This document shows, in pieces, positions 15,719 to 23,410 of a stretch of 34,852 nt of DNA (the first letter of the stretch is position 1; each line of letters starts with the position of its first letter). Position numbers and translations under genes: made by a program. The stretch is taken from assembly GCA_944362695.1 (NCBI GenBank), contig CALVTQ010000004.1, positions 1 to 34,852 on the forward strand, read 5' to 3'. Under the pieces are notes generated by a model, which was not told the DNA's origin, searched no databases, and saw only the letters and a list, made by a program, of their open reading frames with translations. Source of the DNA: an uncultured Clostridia bacterium. GTDB lineage: Bacteria; Bacillota; Clostridia; Christensenellales; Aristaeellaceae.

Positions 15719-17827
15719 ATGGAGGACAGGCCCATACTCAAGCTGAGCAGCGAAATCATCGGCAAGATTGCGGCGGGCGAGGTCGTGGAAAATCCCGCTT
15801 CCGCTGTCAAGGAGCTCGTGGAAAACAGCCTCGACGCGGGTGCGACGTGCGTGACGGTGGAGATTCGCGACGGCGGCATCTCCTATCTGCGCGTGACCGA
15901 CAACGGCCGCGGCATCCCCGCGCGCGACGTGCGGCTCGCCTTTGAGCGCCACGCCACGAGCAAAATCCGCAAATCCGAGGATCTTTTCGATCTGCACACG
16001 CTGGGCTTCCGCGGCGAGGCATTGGCCTCCATCGCGGCGGTCTCCAAACTGACGCTGACCACGCGGCACGCTGACGCCGATGCCGGCACGCGCGCCATAT
16101 GCGAGGGCGGCATCATCAAGAGCATCGCCGAAGCCGCCAGCCCGCAGGGAACGACCATTGTCGCGCGCGAGCTGTTTTACAACACGCCCGTGCGCCTCAA
16201 GTTCCTTAAAAAGCCCGTGACCGAGGCGAGCAAGGTGGCCGACGTGATTTCCCGGATGATTCTGGCGCACCCGGACGTGTCCTTCCGCCTGATGAGCAAC
16301 GGCAAGCAGATTTATTCGAGCACCGGCAACGGCGATCTGCGCAGCGCAGTGTTCAGCCTGTACGGACGCGAGACGGCGAACGGCATGACGCCGGTCAAGT
16401 CCGAGGGCTCTGTGTCCGTGCGCGGCCTCGTGGGCGTCGGCGCATGTGCGAGGGCGAACCGTGGGAGGCAGACGTTTATCGTCAACGGGCGCACGATCCG
16501 CAGCAATGTGCTCACGCAGGCGCTGGAGGACGGATGCCGCGAGCGCGTGACAGTCGGGCATTATCCGATCTGCGTGCTGAATATCGATCTGCCGGTTGGC
16601 ATGGTCGACGTGAATGTGCATCCCAACAAGCTTGAGGTGCGCTTCAGCGACGAAAATCTCCTGTATCAGAGCGTCAAAGGGGCCGTGGCCGACAGCTTCG
16701 CGCCGTCGCCGCTGAGCGGTGCGCCGAGTGTGACGCTGGTCAGGGACGAGGGACGCGCAGTGCCTGCGGGCATTGTGCGCGTGATCGACACGGACACCGA
16801 GGAGGGACGCGAGCAGGCACGCAGGGAAAACGCGACGCCTGACGAGCAGCCGTCGCCCAAAGCTTCCGGGCCGCGCGTGCAGTTCGTGCAGGTCAAGACC
16901 GATGTAAAGCCCGCCGCCGAGCCGTCCAAGACCGAGAGCGCGCCCATCAGCCGCCCGACGCCGCAGCAGCACGCGCAGTTCACGTCGTTTGTCACGGAAT
17001 ACTTCGGCGGCGCGGTGCTCCGCGAATCCGCGATACCCGGCAAGGAGCGCACGCCCATCGAATTCGGCAAAATTGATCCCGGCAAGGAGGAAAAGCGCGA
17101 AGAGCCTGCCGTTCAAAAGACTGCGCCTGACACCTCGCCGGTTGAGACGCCTGTTCCCGAAAAGGCCGTCATAAAGGAAGAAAAGCCCGCCGAGCCTCAG
17201 CAGCAGACCATTCTGCCCGAGGAAAAAGGGTCGTCCATCGGCGGCGCGCTGAGCGGATACAGGATGGTCGGCGTGGCGTTTGACACATACATCATTCTTC
17301 AGAACGATAAGCAGCTCGTTTTCATCGACCAGCATGCCGCGCACGAGCGCATCCTCTACGAAAAGCTGATGCGCGAGATCGACGCGGGCGCAGGCTCGCA
17401 GATGCTCATGGTCGCGCAGGTCGTGCACGTCACACCGCAGGAGCGCGAGAAGATCGAGACGTACGCGGACGAAATCAGCGCCGCCGGCTTTGACATTGAG
17501 CCCTTCGGCGACGATGCATATCAGATTCGCGCCGTGCCGAATGTGCTGGGCGTGCCGCAGACGCGCGCCGCGTTCGAGGAGATGGTCGATCACCTCGGCG
17601 AGCTGCGCGTGCTCTCCACGCAGAAAAAGCGCAGGGACGCAATTTTGCAGATGGCGTGCAAGAAGGCCATCAAGGGCGGCGACAAGCTGACGATGGAGGA
17701 AATCGAGCCGCTGCTCATCTGCATGCTCGCCACCGGCGCGCCGCCGACGTGCCCGCACGGCAGGCCGCTCGTCGTCACGCTGACGCGAACCGAGCTGGAA
17801 AAGCGCTTCCGGCGCATCAACAACTGA
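15719..17827 (+). CDS. mutL: DNA mismatch repair protein MutL with endonuclease motif
   Basis: MutL links mismatch recognition to strand cutting and removal. The 702-residue protein starts with the GHKL ATPase: EIIGKIAAGEVVENP, VENSLDAGA, DNGRGI and TLGFRGEAL. Residues about 335-500 form a Pro/Glu/Lys-rich linker of low complexity. The C-terminal domain contains DQHAAHERILYE (537-548), matching the endonuclease motif DQHAX2EX4E, plus CPHGRP (678-683). So this MutL is predicted to nick DNA itself, as in bacteria without MutH. ATG 15719 follows GGAGG with 8-nt spacing. It is flanked by mutS and miaA in one operon. A 690-codon open frame on the other strand is a codon-bias shadow. Identification is secure. 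Confidence 0.98.
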   Translation: MEDRPILKLSSEIIGKIAAGEVVENPASAVKELVENSLDAGATCVTVEIRDGGISYLRVTDNGRGIPARDVRLAFERHATSKIRKSEDLFDLHTLGFRGEALASIAAVSKLTLTTRHADADAGTRAICEGGIIKSIAEAASPQGTTIVARELFYNTPVRLKFLKKPVTEASKVADVISRMILAHPDVSFRLMSNGKQIYSSTGNGDLRSAVFSLYGRETANGMTPVKSEGSVSVRGLVGVGACARANRGRQTFIVNGRTIRSNVLTQALEDGCRERVTVGHYPICVLNIDLPVGMVDVNVHPNKLEVRFSDENLLYQSVKGAVADSFAPSPLSGAPSVTLVRDEGRAVPAGIVRVIDTDTEEGREQARRENATPDEQPSPKASGPRVQFVQVKTDVKPAAEPSKTESAPISRPTPQQHAQFTSFVTEYFGGAVLRESAIPGKERTPIEFGKIDPGKEEKREEPAVQKTAPDTSPVETPVPEKAVIKEEKPAEPQQQTILPEEKGSSIGGALSGYRMVGVAFDTYIILQNDKQLVFIDQHAAHERILYEKLMREIDAGAGSQMLMVAQVVHVTPQEREKIETYADEISAAGFDIEPFGDDAYQIRAVPNVLGVPQTRAAFEEMVDHLGELRVLSTQKKRRDAILQMACKKAIKGGDKLTMEEIEPLLICMLATGAPPTCPHGRPLVVTLTRTELEKRFRRINN

Positions 17828-17845
17828 TCAAACGGAGGGCTGCGC

Positions 17846-18796
17846 ATGAAGCCTGTTGTGCTCGCGCTCGTCGGGCCGACGGGCGTGGGAAAGACCGAAA
17901 CCGCGATCCGCATATCGCAGGCGATGGACGCCGAAATCGTGTCGATGGACTCGATGCAGATCTATCGCGGCATGGACATCGGCACGGCCAAACCGACCGC
18001 AGACGAGCTGGCGAGCGTGCCGCACCACATGATCGACATCGCCGAGCCCGACGAGCTTTTCACCGTGTCGCGCTACCGCGAGATGGCCATCGCGTGCATA
18101 GAGGATATCCGCGCGCGAGGGAAGATGCCCATGCTCGTGGGCGGCACGGGACTGTATCTGCAGGCCGTGAGCACGGAGATGAAACTCGGAGAGAAGGGCG
18201 CTGACCCTGAACTGCGCGAGGAACTGCACCGCATCGCCGGTGAGCCGGGCGGGCCGCAGAGGCTGCATGACCGCCTCGCCGAGGTCGATCCGCAGACGGC
18301 GGCCAAGCTGCATCCCAACGACATCCGCCGCGTCATCCGCGCGCTTGAAATCTACGAGAGCAGCGGCAAGACCAAGAGCGAGCAGACGGTCGCCGATCCC
18401 TACGAATCCGGGCCGTATCGCGTGCTGGTCTATGGGCTGTCGCTGCCGCGCGAGCAGATGTATGCCAGAATTAACGCGCGCGTCGATGAGATGATGCGAA
18501 TGGGTCTTGTCGATGAGGTAAAGGGGCTTCTTGATCGCGGCATTGAGCCCAAGAAGGAGGGCGGCGCGATGCAGGCCATCGGCTACAAGGAGATCGTCAG
18601 CGCGCTTCGCGGCGAGATTACAATGGAGCGGGCGGTCGACCTGATCAAGCAGGGCTCGCGCCGCTACGCCAAGCGGCAATGGACGTGGTTCCGTCACGAC
18701 CCGCGCACAGTCTGGTTCGATTGGAGCGAATATGAGAGCAAGGACGCGCTCATCGACACGCTGATCGAGCGGATACAGACCGACATCCGGCAATAA
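17846..18796 (+). CDS. miaA: tRNA dimethylallyltransferase MiaA
   Basis: MiaA transfers the dimethylallyl group to A37 of tRNAs reading UNN codons, making the i6A that MiaB then thiomethylates. The 316-residue product shows the P-loop GPTGVGKT (10-17), DSMQIYRGMDIGTAKPT (substrate-binding region), GGTGLYLQA, and QAIGYKE, all family hallmarks. ATG 17846 follows GGAGGG with 6-nt spacing, 18 bases after mutL. It is the last gene of the operon, directly before a strong terminator. hfq, which often follows miaA, is not here. Identification is secure. Confidence 0.98.
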   Translation: MKPVVLALVGPTGVGKTETAIRISQAMDAEIVSMDSMQIYRGMDIGTAKPTADELASVPHHMIDIAEPDELFTVSRYREMAIACIEDIRARGKMPMLVGGTGLYLQAVSTEMKLGEKGADPELREELHRIAGEPGGPQRLHDRLAEVDPQTAAKLHPNDIRRVIRALEIYESSGKTKSEQTVADPYESGPYRVLVYGLSLPREQMYARINARVDEMMRMGLVDEVKGLLDRGIEPKKEGGAMQAIGYKEIVSALRGEITMERAVDLIKQGSRRYAKRQWTWFRHDPRTVWFDWSEYESKDALIDTLIERIQTDIRQ

Positions 18797-18798
18797 GC

Positions 18799-18851
18799 AA
18801 AACAGACCATCGGTCGGTTTTTACCAGGCAGACCGGTGGTCTGTTTTATTT
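18799..18851 (+). terminator. Strong Rho-independent terminator of the mutSL-miaA operon
   Basis: Arms 18799-18815 and 18831-18847 form a 17-bp stem with one G-U wobble, around a 15-nt loop that can itself pair GGT with ACC. TTTTATTT follows. The left arm begins with AAAA, so it could also stop transcription from the right. It starts three bases after the miaA stop. Confidence 0.93.
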
Positions 18852-18859
18852 GCGCCGAA

Positions 18860-18886
18860 ACGCAAACCTTTCCCGCGGCATACGAT
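18860..18886 (+). promoter_or_regulatory. Possible sigma-K-like (late sporulation) promoter
   Basis: AC (18860-18861), 17 bases, then CATACGAT (18879-18886). The known sigma-K pattern is AC, 16-17 bases, CATANNNTA; only the last base differs. No good sigma-A promoter is seen between the upstream terminator and the gene. The motif is short and a chance match is possible. Confidence 0.4.
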
Positions 18887-18918
18887 GGTATTAAAGCCAA
18901 AGGAAAGGAGGAATATTG

Positions 18919-19521
18919 ATGGATACCGCTTCCCGCTACGGCGACGCATGCCGCTGCCGTCCGCCTGCAAAGCGAAGGCCGCCCAAGCCCGACCCGTATC
19001 CCGACTGCGGATACATCGTGGAGAAGATCGTCGACAGCTTCCGCGAGGATGTCTGCTACGAGGGCGAACTGCGCGTGTGGGGGCTGCCGGATTGCCTGTG
19101 TCCGCCGCTGACGCTGCGCGCGCTGGATATCGTGTGCATCGAGCCGGTCTGCATGCCCGAGCCGCCGTGCTGCCCGCCCGTACAAAGCAGGCTTACGGTC
19201 ACATTCTGCGTGTGGGTCACGGACAGCCGCGGCTGCCGGGCGCAGGGACAGGCGCGCATCGAGATCAGCGTAAACAAGCCCGGCCCGATCGGGCTTTGCG
19301 GGCTGAACGTCCGGCGTGGCGGTCAGGTCTGCATCATCCGCGCGTGCGCATGTGGCGCCTGCACGTTCAGCGTGTGCCTGAATATCTGCGTGCAAACGAT
19401 CCTCAGCCGCCACGAAATGATGGGCCGCAGGCCGCCATGCCCGCCGCCGTGTCCCGATCTGCCGCTGTATCCGCCGCCCATATGCCCGCCGCGACGAGGC
19501 GACTGCTGTTGGCCGTACTGA
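18919..19521 (+). CDS. Cysteine- and proline-rich protein of unknown function, coat-like composition
   Basis: A 200-residue protein not recognised as any named family. It contains 24 cysteines and 31 prolines. Residues 11-30 and 171-191 are Pro/Cys-rich arms (for example RPPCPPPCPD). The middle (about 50-165) alternates hydrophobic and polar residues like beta strands and includes CACGAC (143-148). There is no signal peptide or membrane helix. ATG 18919 is 7 nt after AAAGGAGG (18904-18911); a rival frame from 18885 is arginine-rich and lacks such a site. The gene stands alone between two terminators, behind a possible sigma-K promoter. The composition suggests a disulfide-linked structural protein such as a spore coat or exosporium component, which is inference. 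It could instead bind metal. Confidence 0.75.
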   Translation: MDTASRYGDACRCRPPAKRRPPKPDPYPDCGYIVEKIVDSFREDVCYEGELRVWGLPDCLCPPLTLRALDIVCIEPVCMPEPPCCPPVQSRLTVTFCVWVTDSRGCRAQGQARIEISVNKPGPIGLCGLNVRRGGQVCIIRACACGACTFSVCLNICVQTILSRHEMMGRRPPCPPPCPDLPLYPPPICPPRRGDCCWPY

Positions 19522-19561
19522 TATAGCATAAAGGAAAATTAACGGAAATCCTGCACAAATG

Positions 19562-19603
19562 GGGGCTCCTTCTCGTCAAAAATGCAGAAGGAACCCCTTT
19601 TTT
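19562..19603 (+). terminator. Rho-independent terminator of the Cys-rich gene
   Basis: GGGG-C-TCCTTCT pairs with AGAAGGA-A-CCCC (7 bp, one mismatch, 4 bp) over a 12-nt loop, followed by six T (19598-19603). It begins 40 bases after the stop codon. Confidence 0.9.
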
Positions 19604-19647
19604 AATTGCATATAATCACACAAAACTTGGAGGGAAGGAAATTTAGG

Positions 19648-19676
19648 TTGACAGCGCCATAAGCAGAAGTTAAACT
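19648..19676 (+). promoter_or_regulatory. Sigma-A-type promoter of the cysteine desulfurase - hflX operon
   Basis: -35 TTGACA (19648-19653, perfect), 17-bp spacer, -10 TAAACT (19671-19676). The predicted start near 19683 leaves a leader of about 33 bases. Confidence 0.8.
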
Positions 19677-19715
19677 GATATATGGAGGGAATTTGTCAGA
19701 AGGGAGCGAATCTTT

Positions 19716-20849
19716 TTGATCGATCTGGATCACGCGGCGACGACGCGCCTGTATCCCGAAGCACTCGACGCCATGCTCCCCTTTTTGACAGGCAACCACG
19801 CCAACGCCAGCGGCGCATACGGCGCGGCAAGGCAGACAAGGCGCGCCATCGACGAAGCGCGCGTTGTTGTTGCCAGCTGCATCGGCGCGAAGCCGGGCGA
19901 GATTTTCTTCACTTCCGGCGGCACGGAGGCCGACAACTGGGCGCTGAGCGGCGCGGTTTCGGCGCACCCGGGCAGGCCGCACATCGTGACATCCGCCATC
20001 GAACACCATGCGATTCTCGAGATGTGTACAGCGCTCGAGGAACAGGGCATGCATGTCACGAAGCTGCCCGTCGATCACAATGCCGTGGTCGATTGCGATA
20101 TGCTCATGCAAATTGAAAAAGACGGGGCCAAGCCCGCGCTCGTGTCGGTCATGATGGCCAACAATGAGGTCGGCACGATTGAACCTATACAAAAAATCGC
20201 CGGGACAGCGCACGCGATGGGCGCGCTCATGCATACCGATGCCGTGCAGGCCGTGGGGCATATTCCCGTGAATGTGGACGCACTCGGCGTCGATCTGCTG
20301 TCCATGTCAGCGCACAAATTCGGCGGGCCGAAGGGCGTCGGCGCGCTGTACATCAGGCAAGGCACGCGCATTGGCCGTTTTATGCACGGCGGCGCGCAGG
20401 AGATGGGCATGCGCCCCGGCACGGAGAACACCGCCGGAATCGTAGGCATGGCCAAGGCGCTTGAAATCAGCGTTATTCATATGAAAGAAAATGCCTTGAA
20501 GACCGCCGCCCTGCGCGACAGCCTGCAAGGCGAAATTCTGCGCCGCATACCGGGCGCGCGCATAAACGCCGCGGACGCCGAACGTCTGCCCGGCCATCTT
20601 CATATAACCATAGACAGCATATCCTCCAGCATGCTGCTCATGCGGCTTGACATGATGGGTATCGCCGCGTCTGCCGGCAGCGCCTGTGCTTCCGGCGCTT
20701 TGGAACGCTCGCACGTGCTGCTGGCGATGGGCGCAAGCAGGGACGGTCAGGCCGATCTGCGCCTGACGCTGGGCGCGGACAACACGCCCGAGGAAATCGA
20801 GTCCGCCGTCGCCGCGCTCGAGCGCATCGTGATAAGGAGTCAACCATGA
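19716..20849 (+). CDS. Cysteine desulfurase, NifS/IscS family
   Basis: A PLP enzyme that takes sulfur from L-cysteine as a persulfide for Fe-S clusters or thio-modified tRNA. The 377-residue product begins IDLDHAATT, has the PLP-binding Lys201 in SAHKFGGPKG and the sulfur-carrying Cys324 in GSACASG. The start is TTG 19716, with AGGGAG (19701-19706) 9 nt upstream; no in-frame ATG fits the family N-terminus. No iscU, iscR, sufU or mnmA/thiI neighbour is present, so its acceptor is unknown. It could serve the many radical SAM and Fe-S proteins of this window, but that is only plausible. The stop overlaps the hflX start (ATGA), so the two are translationally coupled. The family call is secure; the exact subtype is not. 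Confidence 0.95.
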   Translation: MIDLDHAATTRLYPEALDAMLPFLTGNHANASGAYGAARQTRRAIDEARVVVASCIGAKPGEIFFTSGGTEADNWALSGAVSAHPGRPHIVTSAIEHHAILEMCTALEEQGMHVTKLPVDHNAVVDCDMLMQIEKDGAKPALVSVMMANNEVGTIEPIQKIAGTAHAMGALMHTDAVQAVGHIPVNVDALGVDLLSMSAHKFGGPKGVGALYIRQGTRIGRFMHGGAQEMGMRPGTENTAGIVGMAKALEISVIHMKENALKTAALRDSLQGEILRRIPGARINAADAERLPGHLHITIDSISSSMLLMRLDMMGIAASAGSACASGALERSHVLLAMGASRDGQADLRLTLGADNTPEEIESAVAALERIVIRSQP

Positions 20850-22618
20850 TATACGGAAACAAAGAGGGCATACGCGATTCGCTGCTGGCGCAGATGGAGA
20901 CGCTGTACGATCTGGATCTCTCGCCGGAGGTGTTCGCCCCGCCGGAGCTTCTTGACGTGCTGGCGGCGTTCACATGCGCCATCAACCGCGAGATCAGCGT
21001 CTACATATCCCGCAGCGGCGCGATACTGGATATCACCATCGGCGGGCAGCGCAGCGTCGAGCTCAAGGACATGCATCTGCGCCGCAACAACAAGCGCCTG
21101 AGCATGATACGCTGCATCCACACGCATCCCGGCGGCAACCCGCAGCTCTCGGACGTGGACCTCAGCTCGCTGCGCTCCATGCGCTTTGACGCCATGGCCG
21201 CCGTCGGCGCGGCGAACGGGCATGCAACCGGCATACAGGCCGCATTCCTCGGCGAATGCATAAACGGCATCAATAAAGTACTTTTGACCGACATCATTCC
21301 CGTCAAAATGCTGCCGCAGCGCGCATGGATGGACGCCATCGACCGTGCGGACGGCGAGGTGCTCATCGGCGTAAGCGAGAGCAACGACGATGTTCGCGAG
21401 CGCGCGTATCTCGTGGGACTGGACAGCCAGAAATCGCTCGACGAACTGGCACGTCTGGCCGAGACGGCGGGCGCGGACGTCGTGGGTTATATGCTGCAAA
21501 AGAAGACCCGCCCGGACACCGCGACCTACATCGGCAGCGGAAAGGCGGAGGAGCTTTCCCTCGACGTGCAGGCCAGGGACGCAGATATCGTAATCTTCGA
21601 CGACGAGCTTTCCGGCGTGCAGATCCGCAATCTGGAGGACGTGCTTCGTGGCGCAAAGGTGCTCGACAGAACGGGCCTGATCCTCGATATATTCGCGCAG
21701 CGTGCGCAGTCGCGCGAGGGCCGCTTGCAGGTCGAGCTCGCACAGATGAGCTACCAGCTGCCCAGGCTCATGGGCCACGGCGTTTCGATGTCCCGTCTGG
21801 GCGGCGGCATCGGCACAAGAGGCCCGGGCGAGACGCGGCTGGAGATGGACAGACGGCGCATCCGCAAGCGCATGGGCGATCTGCGCAAGGAGATCGACGA
21901 GCTGGGCAATCAGCGCAGCCTGCGCAGGGCACGGCGCGAAAAGAACAAGGTGCCGGTCGTAGCGCTCGTCGGATACACCAATGCCGGCAAATCGACGCTG
22001 CTCAACAAGCTGAGCGACGCGGGCGTGCTCGCGGAGGATAAGCTTTTTGCCACGCTCGATCCCGTCGTGCGCACGGTCAAATTCCCGGGCGGCGGCGAGT
22101 TCCTGCTGGTCGACACGGTCGGCTTCATCAGCAAGCTTCCGCACGCACTGGTCGACGCGTTCCGATCCACATTGGAGGAAACGCTGCTGGCTGACCTGCT
22201 TTTGATCGTCTCGGACGGCTCGTCGGACGAGATGCTGCATCAACACGACGTCGTGCTCGAGGTGCTCGCCTCGCTGGGCGCGGCGGACAAACCCGTCATC
22301 GACGTGATCAACAAGGTCGATCTGATGGACAGCCTGCCGCAGTGGCCGGGCGCGCTCCCCATCAGCGCGAAGACGGGCGATGGGCTGGACGAACTGCTCG
22401 ACGCCATCCGCGTCAAGCTTTCCGGCGTACAAAAGCCGCTCCGTGCCGAAATCCCGTATGCGCAGGGCGCGCTGATCGCCATGCTGCATAAGGACGCGAA
22501 GGTGACGGGCGAGGAATACACGGATACCGGCATCGTCGTCACGGCAATGGCGGACGATGAACTCTTTGGCCGTCTGAGCGCGAAGCTCGGACAGGGCGCA
22601 GTCTCGTGGTTACAGTAA
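20846..22618 (+). CDS. hflX: Ribosome-splitting GTPase HflX with N-terminal JAMM-like extension
   Basis: HflX binds 50S subunits and rescues stalled ribosomes under stress. Typical HflX has 370-430 residues; this one has 590. The standard part starts near residue 174 and shows the Gly-rich GGGIGTRGPGETRLE (319-333), G1 GYTNAGKST (376-384), G3 DTVG (423-426), G4 NKVD (489-492) and G5 SAK (507-509). The extra N-terminal part contains Glu49 in REISVYI, and HTHPGGNPQLSDVD (92-105), which fits the JAMM metalloprotease pattern E-Xn-H(S/T)HX7SX2D exactly. It may be a zinc-binding domain related to RadC/JAB; catalytic activity is not shown. I believe long HflX forms occur in other Clostridia, but cannot check here. 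ATG 20846 follows AAGGAG and overlaps the desulfurase stop. Confidence 0.95.
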   Translation: MIYGNKEGIRDSLLAQMETLYDLDLSPEVFAPPELLDVLAAFTCAINREISVYISRSGAILDITIGGQRSVELKDMHLRRNNKRLSMIRCIHTHPGGNPQLSDVDLSSLRSMRFDAMAAVGAANGHATGIQAAFLGECINGINKVLLTDIIPVKMLPQRAWMDAIDRADGEVLIGVSESNDDVRERAYLVGLDSQKSLDELARLAETAGADVVGYMLQKKTRPDTATYIGSGKAEELSLDVQARDADIVIFDDELSGVQIRNLEDVLRGAKVLDRTGLILDIFAQRAQSREGRLQVELAQMSYQLPRLMGHGVSMSRLGGGIGTRGPGETRLEMDRRRIRKRMGDLRKEIDELGNQRSLRRARREKNKVPVVALVGYTNAGKSTLLNKLSDAGVLAEDKLFATLDPVVRTVKFPGGGEFLLVDTVGFISKLPHALVDAFRSTLEETLLADLLLIVSDGSSDEMLHQHDVVLEVLASLGAADKPVIDVINKVDLMDSLPQWPGALPISAKTGDGLDELLDAIRVKLSGVQKPLRAEIPYAQGALIAMLHKDAKVTGEEYTDTGIVVTAMADDELFGRLSAKLGQGAVSWLQ

Positions 22619-22660
22619 CCTTGCCGGAAACCGGCAGACCGTACAGAAAGGATCGCTGAT

Positions 22661-23353
22661 ATGCTGTCAATTCGTGCACTGGCCGCGATGGCTCTGGGCG
22701 TGAGCATGATGTTCGAATCCTGGGCATTCATCGTGCCGCATCAAAACCCCGCAGACACCCTGATTCTCGTCAACAAATACAACCGCGCGCCGGCCATCCC
22801 CGTGGAACTCGTCAAGCCGAACGTCGCCCCAACGAGGGAGAGCGTGGCCGACAACATCTACATGCGGCCCGAGGCAGCCAAGGCGCTCGAGGAACTCTTT
22901 GCGGGCGCGGCCGAGGACGGCATGACCCTCTACGCGACGAGCGGTTTCCGCAGCTATGCCACGCAAAAGGCCATCTTCAACCGCAAGCTCGAATACATGA
23001 GCGAGGAAGCGGCCAACAAAATCAGCGCCAAGCCGGGCTATTCCGAGCATCAGACGGGCCTGGCGATGGACGTGGAGGGCGAGAGCACAAAGCACATCGG
23101 CCTCGAGGAAGAATTCGGCGACTCACCGGAGGGCATCTGGCTCGCCGCGCATTGCCATGAATACGGCTTCATCATCCGCTATCCCAAGGGCAAGACGGAC
23201 ATCACCGGCTACATCTACGAGCCGTGGCATATCCGCTATGTCGGAAAAGAAGCGGCGCAGGAGATCACCGATCTGGGCGTGACGTTCGAGGAATACATCA
23301 TCAAGATCAGGTCGGACAGGATCAAGTGGCTCGACGGCAGCGTCAGCCCCTGA
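22661..23353 (+). CDS. D-alanyl-D-alanine carboxypeptidase, VanY/M15B type
   Basis: A zinc peptidase predicted to trim the terminal D-Ala from peptidoglycan stem peptides. The 230-residue protein has the family motifs SGFRSY (94-99), SEHQTGLAMDV with zinc ligands His130 and Asp137, and EPWH with Glu187 and His190. The N-terminus (residues 4-24) is a hydrophobic stretch after a single Arg, compatible with a signal or anchor, so it should act outside the membrane. ATG 22661 follows AAAGGAT. It lies 42 bases after hflX; the gap has a small TGCCGG/CCGGCA hairpin without a T-run, and the hflX end carries GGTTAC-A-GTAACC. No van resistance genes are near, so a housekeeping cell-wall role is more likely than glycopeptide resistance. 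Confidence 0.92.
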   Translation: MLSIRALAAMALGVSMMFESWAFIVPHQNPADTLILVNKYNRAPAIPVELVKPNVAPTRESVADNIYMRPEAAKALEELFAGAAEDGMTLYATSGFRSYATQKAIFNRKLEYMSEEAANKISAKPGYSEHQTGLAMDVEGESTKHIGLEEEFGDSPEGIWLAAHCHEYGFIIRYPKGKTDITGYIYEPWHIRYVGKEAAQEITDLGVTFEEYIIKIRSDRIKWLDGSVSP

Positions 23354-23366
23354 TCGCATACACACC

Positions 23367-23389
23367 GCCGGGCGAGGAAGCGGCCCGGC
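23367..23389 (+). other. Stem-loop between the carboxypeptidase and cyclase genes
   Basis: GCCGGGC (23367-23373) and GCCCGGC (23383-23389) form a perfect 7-bp stem over a 9-nt loop. AAAA, not T, follows, so it is not a terminator for the plus strand. It may affect mRNA stability between two co-transcribed genes. Confidence 0.4.
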
Positions 23390-23410
23390 AAAAGGCACGG
23401 GAGGTACATT

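Noticed and set aside
15686-17758. A 690-codon minus-strand open frame opposite mutL
   Set aside because: No ribosome site, no domain, and mutL is unmistakable on the other strand.
18885-19526. A 213-codon frame overlapping the Cys-rich gene on the same strand
   Set aside because: Its ATG overlaps the possible promoter -10 region, it has no ribosome site and its product is an Arg/Ala-rich shadow. The 18919 frame has an ideal AAAGGAGG.
22608-22636. GGTTAC-A-GTAACC palindrome and TGCCGG/CCGGCA hairpin at the hflX end
   Set aside because: Both are short and lack a T-run. No known operator matches, and chance is a fair explanation in GC-rich DNA.
22661-23353. VanY as a vancomycin resistance determinant
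   Set aside because: No vanHAX, vanRS or vanZ genes are near; M15B carboxypeptidases are common cell-wall enzymes.
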